From: Brachynemurus nebulosus
Taxonomy: Eukaryota > Arthropoda > Insecta > Neuroptera > Myrmeleontidae
NCBI GenBank assembly: GCA_035578155.1
Contig: JAPWDM010000072.1
Coordinates: forward strand, 1-64,000
DNA: 64,000 nucleotides
Reading direction: 5' to 3'
The first letter of the stretch is position 1. Each line of letters begins with the position of its first letter. Position numbers and translations under genes: made by a program. Below the pieces are notes generated by a model. It saw only the letters and a list, made by a program, of their open reading frames with translations. It was not told where the DNA came from and ran no database searches. Shown here piece by piece: positions 55,320 through 64,000 of the stretch.

Positions 55320-56690
55320 TCATCTAAATTGTTATCATCATTTTAGTGCTGACTGACAATTTCTTCAACTCTAAACAGTTCTGCTAAGCCATCCACATTC
55401 GGTCGGTTCGTATAAAATACAAATTGGTTCGGTGGCATTTTGCCACATTGTATTGACAAATATAGTGCCTAATATTTTTGTGACAAAATTTTCCAACATG
55501 GCGGAATGTTACTTGAATTGAAATTTATTAGACCTTTGTAGAACTCTTCTTTGTAACTTGTACTTGTAAAGAATTTTTTTTATTTATTTTTAAAGTGCAT
55601 CGACAATAATACTCATTAGCACTTGTACAATATTATTATTATTACATTGTATTTGATTAAGTAATGTTTGTTATTTGTTGTAGGTAATTAAATTTAATGT
55701 ACAGTATGTTATAAATTTTTTCTAACAATTGATTGTAGAAATTTTATTAGTTTTTCATTGTTTTCTGGGTGTAGTGCTTCAGCCAATTGTTGTGGTATGT
55801 TGTTTTTTATTCGTTGTTGGTGATATTTTAGGCATTCTAGGATGAAATGTTGTACTGTAAGTCTTGTTCTACATGTGGCACAACTTGGTGGTTCAGTTTT
55901 TTTTAAAAATATATTTGTGTGTGAGATAGGTATGACCCAAACGGAGTCTTGTTAGCGTTGTGTCTTTTTTTCTATCAGAATGTGGAGGTACATTCCACTT
56001 TTTGATTGTTGGTTTTATTGTTTTTAATTTTTGTGTTGATTGAGACCATTGTGTCTGCCATTTAGCTATAATATTTTTCTTTATGGTTTCTTTAAGGTCT
56101 GAATGGTACATTTGATTTATGATGTCTGTATTTTGACCGTTGTTTACAAATCTTGCATAGTTATCTGCTTCCTCGTTGCCACTGATTCCTATATGTGATG
56201 GTATCCAAATTAGTTTTATAATTTTGCTATTAGCATGTATTTCTTTGTGTAGATCTTGTATTTTGGATATGATGGGGTAATTTGTGTACATCTGGTTTAT
56301 GGAAATTACGGAACTTAGTGAGTCGGTTAGTATCAGAAATTTGGTTTTGGGGCGTGATATTATTGTTTCGAAGGCTTTCCATAATGCTGTTAGTTCTGCG
56401 GTAAATACTGAACTATGTTCTGGTAGATTTATTTTTATTGCGCTTTCATTATAAACTACTGCATAAGATGTCTGATTTTGAGTTTTGCTGCCGTCTGTGT
56501 AGATTTGTTCATAGTCTTCATGAGCTTGTATTAATATCAAAAATTCCTTTTTATATATTTCCGGATGAGTATCGGCTTTATTATATTTTGTCAGTGTTAT
56601 ATCGTAGGGTACAGGTATCATTGTCCATGGATGATATTTAGGTTTTATATGCTTATATAGTGGTGGAAGGATTGTATTTACACTTTTTTA
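55229..56690 (-). mobile_element. 5'-truncated LINE copy, same family as 45,590-52,752
   Basis: On the minus strand it starts GTGTAAATACAATCCTTCC (near 56,685), includes the RNase H frame 55,893-56,621 (242 codons) and ends in (AT)n at 55,229-55,313. It is nearly identical to 51,328-52,752 in inverse orientation. The RNase H proteins differ at only a handful of residues (for example YTDGSKTQNQ here, YTDGSKTQHQ there). Confidence 0.85.
55893..56621 (-). pseudogene. LINE ORF2 C-terminal fragment with RNase H domain
   Basis: An open 242-codon frame. The RNase H acidic residues are visible in YTDGSK, FTAELTAL and LTDSLSS, with SHIGISGNEEAD as the last conserved block. It ends at a stop directly before the CCHC-like block, which continues in another frame. 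It has no endonuclease or RT. It is a remnant of 5' truncation at insertion. Confidence 0.75.
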
Positions 56691-57450
56691 TATTTTTATT
56701 TTTCGACTGTTCCCGTTTTCCAAGCTTTTGAAAAGACGACAGTAAAAAGTATAAATTAAAAAAAAAAAAATGGAAAACTCGACTGCGGAAAAAACGAACT
56801 AACAAATGGGAACTAGAAGGAATAGAAAAACAGAAGTTTCCAAACTTTTAAACTGGTTCTTTTTCTTTCTTTTGTTTATTTCACATTTTTACTGATTTTT
56901 ATTCATTTTTTAGGCCATGTTATGATGTCATCGAAACTTATATTTAGTTTTTGTCCATTTTGATTTTTGCTTGTATTTTTCGCCCTTGAAAATCATAATT
57001 TAAATAATCGAAACACATCGAGCCGCTATTTTTAACTTTCATTTTGACCTTACCCACACTTTTGTAGGTTGTCGTTCCCTCGTTTAAGATTTTAATTTTT
57101 CTCTAACTGTGCAGATGGAATATTTATAATTATACATGAATTTAAAATTAAACACGTATCTATTCTACACTTGACATGACTAATTCCAAAGTGCCACTAG
57201 CAAAAAAAAAAAAAAAATAAATAAAATAAAAATATAAAAAAATTAAAAAATTAAAAAAATTTATCCCAGAAATTTATTAATCATTTCACATTACATCCCG
57301 TTTTAAATTATTATTACAGTGAAAATTTGAAATTATAACAACGATTAAATTTCCCTAGTGGGCGTTTGACATGAAAGATACTTTATTTGTAATTTAACCC
57401 ATTTTTTGGAGTCGATCGCGCATAAATAAGGAAAATTAATGTCGAACATA

Positions 57451-57490
57451 AGTAGAATAGCTGTACGGGTTCTGGAGCACCGCAAAGCGG
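57451..57490 (+). other. Candidate left terminus of a third Polinton
   Basis: AGTAGAATAGCTGTACGGGT starts like Polintons 1 and 2 (AGTAGTG, AGTAGGT) and is followed by a GC-richer segment (GCACCGCAAAGCGGAG). The small Polinton gene at 59,262 lies 1.8 kb inward in the expected orientation. The right terminus and TSD (expected AACATA) would lie outside the window. Confidence 0.3.
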
Positions 57491-57934
57491 AGTAAATTGA
57501 ACCCCTTTGACGATGTTTGAAAGCGTATGTTTTAGGGTCCTATTGTACCCATTTTACGGTACCACACATTCCGAACTGATGAGTCATCAAACTGTATCGA
57601 TATGCAAACCTTAACCTTTAACCCGGCACGTACCGAGTAAATGTATTTAAAATTTGTTGTTGACATTTGACCCCAACACTCGCTCATACTGTTAGCCTTG
57701 AAATTCGTAAGAGATGAGTCATTACCCGCAACCAAATTAATTTATGTTAACTCATTATGCGTCATCACAATTTATTTATCACAATTTGGTTTTGTGTTAA
57801 CCCATTATGCGCCGGCACTAATGTAATTTTTGAATGTGAACCTAACGCATGCGCAGATTGAATTTAAGTACACGACGCATGCGCAGACTGAATTTTAGGT
57901 TACAATTTGATAGATGGGGTACACTACCGCATCC

Positions 57935-58400
57935 AAAATGTGGGGATACCCTAACTCGGGGGTGGCCCCAAACTTTTGACACCGTACTGTACTTAAATTT
58001 TTGGTACACTGCCGTGTCAAAAGTGTGTACCCCCCTGGCCAAGAAGGTATCCTATCACTTTTTGAAGCGTACTGTACGTGCAAACCTTGGCCCCAACACG
58101 CGCTTGCCTTAATTACGTAATCTTAAACGAACTATCACGTCAAAAAATGTGGGGAATACCCTAACCCAGGGTGACCCCAAACTTTTGACGCCGTGCTGTA
58201 CTTAAATTTTTGGTACACTGCCGTGCCAAAAGTGCGGGCCCCCTGACCAAAAAGGTATCCGATCACTTTTTGAAGCGTACTGTACGTGCAAACCTTAACC
58301 CCAACACGTGCTTACCTTAATTGCGTCATTTTAAACGAACTACCAAGTCAAAAATGTGGGGAATACCCTAACCCAAGGGGTGGCCGCTAAATTTTGTGGG
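57935..58400. repeat. Satellite-like tandem repeat, about 208-bp unit
   Basis: Two full units and a partial third start AAAATGTGGGGA(A)TACCCTAAC at 57,935, 58,143 and 58,350. They share CCCAAACTTTTGAC, CTTAAATTTTTGGTACACTG and TTTTTGAAGCGTACTGTACG. Less similar stretches at 57,530-57,700 may be older units. Frames crossing it are not genes. Confidence 0.8.
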
Positions 58401-59105
58401 GGGCACTGTACCAAGCGCTAGCCGCAATCATGACTTCAGACTCCAGACTCCAGAGTCCAGATTTCTGACCGCTACTGTACTGCCGGAAATTTGGGTGTCA
58501 ATTGTTCTTGAGGTTTTTTTTTTGTATATGAGTCAGCACTTTATAAGATGTTTATTTAATAAAAACTCGTGACTATACGGTTTGAGTTTGTTTATTTAAG
58601 ATTTTTTTAGCTGACTTAGGATGATGTCATTTCATGATATGTTTGCATCATAGCCAGAGGGGAATTTTATTTAAAAGCAAGTCACAACTTGTCAGTTCCA
58701 GGAATTTGTTTACATTAATGTCATCGTAAATCATTAATTTAGCTATGTTTATTAAGATTTTGCTGACTCATATTCAGATATTTTTTTAATTTGTTTATTT
58801 ATATAAGTTTTAATTTAAAAAATGTTTATTTAAGATTTTGACAACACAGCAATTTCTTTGTTTGATTTCAAATACGAAATAGTTTTCTCGGAATTTTTAA
58901 TTTATGGTCTGATAATAATCGGGGGTTTTTTCAATTTGTTTATATAAGGTTTAATTTTAAAAAATGTTTGTTTAAAATTAGTCAGCAATTCTTTTATTAG
59001 GTTTCAAATGCGAAATAAATTTCTCGGAATTTGACATTTGACCTTCGGTTATTTGCGTTGTAAAAATTCTGAGCCAGCATTTTTTGTGATCCCCCTCCAG
59101 AATTT
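58400..59105. other. Non-coding region upstream of the 59,262 gene
   Basis: Degenerate direct repeats of about 110 bp built on TTTGTTTATTTAAGATTTT and CAAATGCGAAATA...TTCTCGGAATTT (58,570-59,030). No gene seen. Confidence 0.4.
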
Positions 59106-59113
59106 TTCGAGTG

Positions 59114-59120
59114 TATAAAA
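59114..59120 (+). promoter_or_regulatory. TATA box of the small gene at 59,262
   Basis: GTGTATAAAAGC, about 145 bp upstream of the ATG. AATCAGACGA about 35 nt downstream resembles an arthropod initiator. Confidence 0.55.
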
Positions 59121-59261
59121 GCTAAGAGTTAATTTCATTAAATCATTCAATCAGACGAAAGTAAGAAAAAAGTTTCTAAATCAAATCCTTACTGTATATT
59201 CTAAAATTAAAAAATAATCAAACGTGAAAATAATCTACGTTTATTTTAACAAAATAAAAAA

Positions 59262-59546
59262 ATGGAAAAGTTTCAACAACTGAAGAATAGTTACAAACTA
59301 CTTATTAAAATCAGTGATCTTAAAGTGGGTGAAACGTATCAAGTGTTCAATTTTCGACGAGTTAAAACAAAGTATGGAGATAGAGTTATTGTAGAACTGA
59401 AAACACATGCGTTATTTCTACCAGCTCGATTTAATCAGCTAACAGATGAAGATTTAAGTGAAATGTGTAAACAGAAACCATCTGTTGTTAACCGAGGCAA
59501 GATTGATGGGAATTCTTACAACATCGATTTGGTTAACAATCAGTAG
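59262..59546 (+). CDS. Small Polinton-associated protein, family member 3 (94 aa), OB-fold-like
   Basis: The frame is intact from ATG to TAG. It lacks the N-terminal QDxHVxDQLxSELNE segment of the members at 7,971 and 30,382 and consists of the conserved barrel region only: VGETYQVFNFRRVKTKYGDR, VIVELKTHALFLPARFNQL, LTDEDLSEM and GNSYNIDL. Compared with 7,971, the positions Y-x-I/V, T-x-Y/F-G/S, VELxxxxxxLPxRF and GNSYxI(D/E) are kept. A DNA-binding or nucleoprotein role is inferred from fold impression and the Polinton context. It has its own TATA box and an AT-rich leader. Confidence 0.65.
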   Translation: MEKFQQLKNSYKLLIKISDLKVGETYQVFNFRRVKTKYGDRVIVELKTHALFLPARFNQLTDEDLSEMCKQKPSVVNRGKIDGNSYNIDLVNNQ

Positions 59547-59559
59547 AATAAAAAGAAGA

Positions 59560-59935
59560 AGCAGAATTATGTCATAATCTACAACATGATGAAACCAATA
59601 AGTTTCTTGGAATACAATATCAACTATATGCAGTACCTGAATCTTTTACAAGAAAGATTAAATAAGTTGGGAGTATTCGTGTTAAGGAAGCCATTCAAGT
59701 CAATATCAACACTTACACACAGCACTTACCATTGGAAACTCTCACTGCAAGATGATTGGATTACGGATTCCCTATAGCTCTGGAACTTGGTAATATTCAT
59801 TTATACTTATCAAATCATTTCACTTATTGTATAATTGATAAAGAAATATTGAAATATTCCAAATATTATATTACATATAAATTACTTAATTTTGAAACAC
59901 ACAGTATTGAATTTATTTTCAAAATGTCATAATTC
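59560..59935 (+). pseudogene. Degenerate frames downstream of the 59,262 gene
   Basis: In shifting frames the sequence reads VKEAIQVNINTYTQHLPLET, then after a TGA LDYGFPIALELGNIHLYLSN and HSIEFIFKMS to a TAA near 59,932. It may be a second Polinton gene in decay. I do not recognise it. Confidence 0.3.
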
Positions 59936-60203
59936 TGTACTTTTTATTGTATGAATAACTTACAGTAATATATTTACTTCTAAAAAATATGTTATAATTC
60001 TAATATGTTATAATTCTATATTTTTATTATTATGAATAAATAAAAAATTATTTTTAAAAAGTGTTTGATTTTTTTTTTTTTTAAATATACCTATATATAC
60101 CTATTACAGTTTTTAGTTGAAATTTGTAAAAAATTTCTATCATTCTAACTTATGGTTATAAAGAAGAAGAAATTTTGTTATAAGAGATTTGTAAGTATAT
60201 ACG

Positions 60204-60702
60204 TAGGTCACGGTATAAGTCTTGTCGTACTGCATTTAAATATAACGTGACGTCAATTTGCTTACTTTATCAAAAAGTATTCTCTTTGTATTGTCTAAGT
60301 ATAAAATATAAACTATTAGTTATTAACATAATTCATGATGTTTTAAATGGATCGCTATAGAGTCGTTTCCAACTTTCGTCGCTTACTATCTGTCAAACAG
60401 TGTGAAGAGGAAATGAAGCAGGTATTTGATAAGTCCGTCCTTAAGAACTACTGAGAGATAGTTCTTAAATTTTAAGCGTAGGTTATTTAGAAGACGATTC
60501 TCGTTCAGGCCGACTGATAGAAGTCATAACTAAAAACAAACATTGAACTTGTGAGAGAAGTTATAATTAAAGATAGATCAATCACTTACGTAGTTTATAT
60601 TTTATACTAAGACAATACAAAGAGAATACTTTTTGATAAAGTAAGCAAATTGACGTCGCCTTATATTTAAGTGCTATACGATAAGAGTTATACCGTGACC
60701 TA
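60204..60702 (+). mobile_element. Mariner-derived foldback element with about 110-bp TIRs
   Basis: TAGGTCACGGTATAA...GTATAAAATATAAACTA (60,204-60,316) is mirrored at 60,589-60,702. Between the arms is a short relic of a mariner transposase N-terminus on the plus strand (MDRYRVVSNFRRLLS, later LEDDSRSGRL) with several stops. It may be a MITE derived from a mariner by deletion. Confidence 0.55.
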
Positions 60703-61447
60703 CATACAATCACATATGTATGTAAAAATCTCTATACATACATATTATATGTCAGCTGATAATAATTAAACATTATTACCTGGTATTTATTTATATCTTT
60801 TTTCTTTATTACTTATAAATGATCTTATTAAATTTAATGAAAAATAAAAAATATTCAACTTACACTTTTTCTATGATTTTAAATTGGAATAAAATGTATT
60901 GATTTAATGCAATCCTACAATGCAGTTTATATGATTTATACATAAAACTACCTCTGTACTTTATAATTATACAAGATGTATCATGAAAGATTTTTTGAAA
61001 ATTGAATTAAATTAACTTAAAAATTCTTTATAGTTAGTTAAACAAACACTTCAACAAAGAGGTTGTTGTTCCACCTTTTATTTCAACCCTTCAACACTTC
61101 AACTTGTTAAAGCAAATAAATAGTGGATAACATTAACTTCAAATTAGTATATAGTGTAAAACAAATTACCTGAAAATATGAAAAAATTACATTCCGGTGT
61201 TATTGAATATGTAAACAAATCATACAATTTTTAATATTTATTTATTATTAAATTATTTATATACATACATACAATATAATACATGCATTTATTATTTTTA
61301 AAAAAGAAAATATTTTTTTTTTTTAGTATCCTTGACTGGTCCAAGTTAGTTCTAGGTTTACTATAAACAGAGGTTCTAAAAAATATCAGAAAAAAAAACT
61401 TTTTAATGAAAATTCATGAAAAGATAATGTTAGAAAAATATGTATAT
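60703..61447. other. Non-coding AT-rich stretch
   Basis: No gene or clear repeat seen. Confidence 0.4.
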
Positions 61448-61678
61448 TTACATACCCATCACAACATAAAAATTACCCAAACGGGTTTCATTGTTCTCTG
61501 TTACGATGGCTATTGTAGCCTTCCCGAGCACCTCATGTCTAGCACCACGATAGTACAAATGATTCAAACCCGTTTCGAATCTCACTAAAAATGGTGGAAT
61601 CCCTACAGCAGAAATTATATTGTAATTGCTGTAGGGATCAATATGTAGCCTACCCATCAAAAAGTATTGTACGGACAT
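61448..61678 (-). CDS. Hypothetical protein (76 aa from ATG), unrecognised
   Basis: The minus-strand frame has its first ATG at 61,678 (MSVQYFLMGRLHIDPYSNYN) and continues with VGIPPFLVRFETGLNHLYYR and GKATIAIVTENNETRLGNF. The open frame extends another 21 codons upstream without an ATG, through a hydrophobic FIIIWYINPVTA, so the gene may once have been longer. The composition is less low-complexity than chance frames around it. A short imperfect palindrome, CCCTACAGCA...TGCTGTAGGG, lies at 61,600-61,637 inside it. No family recognised. It may belong to the putative third Polinton. Confidence 0.3.
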   Translation of the reverse strand: MSVQYFLMGRLHIDPYSNYNIISAVGIPPFLVRFETGLNHLYYRGARHEVLGKATIAIVTENNETRLGNFYVVMGM

Positions 61679-61741
61679 TTTTTGATATTGAATTCTACAA
61701 TTCGCAGTCACTGGATTTATATACCAAATTATTATAAACAA

Positions 61742-63780
61742 AAATGGTTATTAGAATTTTAATATAAACTAAATTAAATAAACAGCATTCGTTTTAATTG
61801 TTATAGTTTATTTATTTACAATATAAAAGCTCACCCTAGGAAATATATACACGTATTGCTATTTTTGCAAGTTTCAAAGCTAGATTTTTGAATATATAGA
61901 GACAGGAAAGCATCGAATACCCGAACATTTATCAACTAAAATGTTATTTAAGTGAATGTGAACCTTTAGGAAGGTTAAAATTTAAAGGTTCAAGAAACAA
62001 TTTTTAAGAAGTGAATGCTGCTTTTTAAAAGAAATGAGATTCTCAGACATAATTATTCGTATGAAATTTGATATTTTCTATCGAAATCAACACGTTTGAT
62101 CATCGAAACCTTCAATTTCATCTAAAACATTAATAATTCCAATCAACACGGATAATCAATACCCTACTGTACAATACATATATAAAATATACCTTATGTT
62201 TCAGAGAAGTAAGAACTGATAAATTTTAACTTGGTATGAAATTATTAATATTAGAGTACACACTTATTTTTAGAGATATGATAGCAATAATTTTTTGCTA
62301 TTGGTTCCTACTTTCCATGTTTTTTCTCCATAATTTAAATAAAATTATGATGAAACTAATTTAGTTATGTTTAATAATTTTAATGAAATAAACTAACTAA
62401 AATCTTTAATTCAACTTATATTTTACAGAAACTTAAATCACTAGTTAAAATTTTAGAAAACGGTGATAGGTATGGGTGTTAACAAATTACTAACTTTATC
62501 AACCCAGGTTTTTTCAGTGAAATATAAAATTGTTAAATATTCCGCTATTATTCACATTCTGTTGTTAATTTCAAGTAATATCTAATAATGAAACTTAATA
62601 GATTTCAAATTTTGACAGGTGTTCCAATTATGATATAATAATATTCAAATGCAAATGTTGTTACCATTACACTAGATATCAGTTAGTAATTTTAGAATTG
62701 TTAAAGAATCCTAACTTTACCAAACTTATAGTAACCATTACTTTAAACGAATTATTCAATAACGTATGAATAAATTAATTTGAAAATCATAACCAATTTT
62801 CCATATGAAAGTTTATATGTTATATATACATGAAACACTCTGTATACTTATATGTATTAAAAATATGTAGCTAAAATTAAAAAACTTATTTTTCATTCTG
62901 TAATCTTAATAATAAAGAAATATGATTTTGATTATTTATAAATTATAATGAAACTAATATCTATAAGAACATAAGTTATAATACTCATAATCATAAATAA
63001 TGCTCATATTTAAACATTGCTAATTGTTTAGATTTGCTAATTCGTAAATTATTTGAAACAATAAAATAACACACATATAATTATTATATAGCATAAATAA
63101 AAAAATATACTGATTACTGATTACTACTGATTATATTATTAAATATCTATAGCAGATAGAAATATTAACTTTTTTTAAAAATGATAATAGATTCGATTAA
63201 AAATTTAACTGTATCTAATTTTACAAAAGAAGTTTGATATATTGATTTTAAATTATTTCTGAAAAATAATAATTTGGATAAATCAATATGTATAGCGAAC
63301 ATACTTTTATTAATATTGTAATTTTTTAAATTTCATTAACAACGGTCCTTTTTATAAATTTAGCAATATGTATGTATGTATTCAAGCTTTTGGAGCAATC
63401 AGTATCTCAACTTTTTAAACTCTTAGAAAACCCAATATTAACTATGATTTTTCTTTTAATATAGTAATTTTAGGATACACCTTGGATTCTCTCTGATTTT
63501 AACACTTATACACCAGTATCTCTACAAATCTTTTCGAGGTGATTATTTTATTTAGGTTTTTAAAATATACATATAGTCACTTAATATTGTAAACATCTAA
63601 TCCATGTATTTGAGCAAGTAGTTTTATTTTAGGATATATTATAAAGTTTCAAGCTAAAATTGTAGAAAGTTTGGTAAATTAGCTTTTTTCATTTTAAATC
63701 AATTTTTTTTAACCATTTTTTAAAAATTCAATGTATATAGATAGAATTTATTTATCTTAAAGTAAGCATAGTTATTAGAG
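61742..63780. other. Non-coding AT-rich stretch
   Basis: About 2 kb without a supported gene, repeat or element boundary. Confidence 0.4.
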
Positions 63781-63829
63781 ATTTGAGAATTTGTTGGTTA
63801 AGTTCCAGAAGGTAAACAACAACAGCAAC

Positions 63830-64000
63830 ATGCCGATTTGTGATATTTGTAAATTTCAACCGTCACAGTGTAAGTGTGCCTTATACGAGTACTGTGATAG
63901 GTGTCGAAATGAAAAACGAATTTGCATGTGTTGTAAACGATGTATGATGTCATTTCCAAACTGTGTTTGCAATTATATAAACTGTACCACATGTAAAAGC
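63830..64000 (+). CDS. Cysteine-rich protein of CxxCx6CxC repeats, partial at window edge (57 codons seen)
   Basis: From the ATG at 63,830 the frame is open to the last base of the window. Of 57 residues 14 are Cys, in a strict tandem pattern C-x2-C-x6-C-x-C. The repeats use Cys 4/7/14/16 (CDICKFQPSQCKC), 22/25/32/34 (CDRCRNEKRICMC) and 35/38/45/47 (CKRCMMSFPNCVC). A fourth starts at 52/55. Such spacing suggests tandem metal-binding knuckles. The charged, non-hydrophobic residues between argue against a secreted disulfide toxin and for zinc or other metal binding. I do not recognise the family. The complete length and neighbours to the right are not visible. Confidence 0.6.
   Translation, partial: MPICDICKFQPSQCKCALYEYCDRCRNEKRICMCCKRCMMSFPNCVCNYINCTTCKS

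Larger units (their letters stand above)
54753..57200. mobile_element. Foldback hAT-like element, split by an inverted LINE copy
   Basis: It begins CAGAGGTGGGCAAAC, a common hAT terminus. Sequence at about 54,885-55,140 is an inverted, diverged copy of about 56,860-57,095 (shared words include CTTAAACGAGGGAACGA and CAAAAACTAAATATAAGT). The arms surround the LINE fragment 55,229-56,690. The right terminus (GTTTGCCCACC...) is not seen before 57,450. It may be truncated or displaced by a further insertion. Confidence 0.45.

Noticed and set aside
55070..55327. Lys-rich frame ending in IYIYIY repeats
   Set aside because: The tail is a translated (AT)n tract. The rest lies in the arm of a foldback element.
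57849..58112. Overlapping frames on both strands at 57.5-58.1 kb
   Set aside because: They cross 208-bp satellite units and show no protein features.
1..64000. CRISPR array, prokaryotic operons, rRNA or tRNA genes
   Set aside because: The repeats found are transposon termini, microsatellites or tandem units without regular spacers. No tRNA cloverleaf was recognised. Gene style and introns are eukaryotic.

Overview
The window is AT-rich eukaryotic DNA made almost entirely of transposable elements nested in one another. There is no operon structure, no rRNA or tRNA gene that I could see, and no clear single-copy host gene. The element mix points to an arthropod, most likely an insect: Polinton/Maverick elements, Gypsy LTR elements, an I-type LINE with RNase H, a DD37D mariner, MULE-like MITEs, hAT-like repeats, and the Helitron family starting TACTAATATTATAAATGCGAAAG. 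The order of insect cannot be fixed from sequence alone.

Layout, 1-27 kb. A protein-primed DNA polymerase B pseudogene of Polinton type lies on the minus strand. Its zinc-finger N-terminus is at 24,785-24,983 and the rest at 1-1,869. It is split by a hAT-like element (1,870-24,784). That element contains a Sola-like long-TIR transposon (2,169-15,775, TSD AACT) and a pol-less Gypsy element (15,842-24,044, LTRs that look identical, TSD TCAT). Inside the Sola-like element sits a complete 9,464-bp Polinton (4,184-13,647): termini AG...CT, TIRs of about 590 bp, and a perfect 6-bp TSD TACCTA. It carries a small conserved gene, a C2H2 protein ending GEGLYLNPYR, a second small protein with the same tail, a hemopexin-like relic and two Helitron copies. 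A DD37D mariner follows at 26,124-27,432.

Layout, 27-46 kb. A decayed transposon gene (called TE-B here) runs on the plus strand from about 27,630 to 45,421. It is interrupted by an internally deleted Polinton (28,352-30,631, TSD GCTGGG) that itself holds a MULE-like MITE (28,368-29,564, 9-bp TSD), by a Myb/SANT transposon relic, and by a young Gypsy element on the minus strand (33,321-45,325, TSD TAAT). That Gypsy has a long open pol, a canonical TTTAAAC slippery site at the gag/pol overlap and an env remnant.

Layout, 46-64 kb. An I-type LINE (about 45,590-52,752) is interrupted by a second MULE-like MITE. Then come two near-perfect or perfect palindromes, a foldback hAT-like element into which a second, inverted LINE 3' end has inserted, and a 208-bp satellite. 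A third member of the small Polinton gene family lies at 59,262-59,546 with its own TATA box. The window ends in a cysteine-rich open frame (from 63,830) built of CxxCx6CxC repeats, which runs off the edge.

The recurring theme is Polinton biology. Two elements are delimited by exact 6-bp TSDs. Two further termini are proposed from a shared AGTAG start. Three paralogues of one small, TATA-driven gene sit near Polinton ends.
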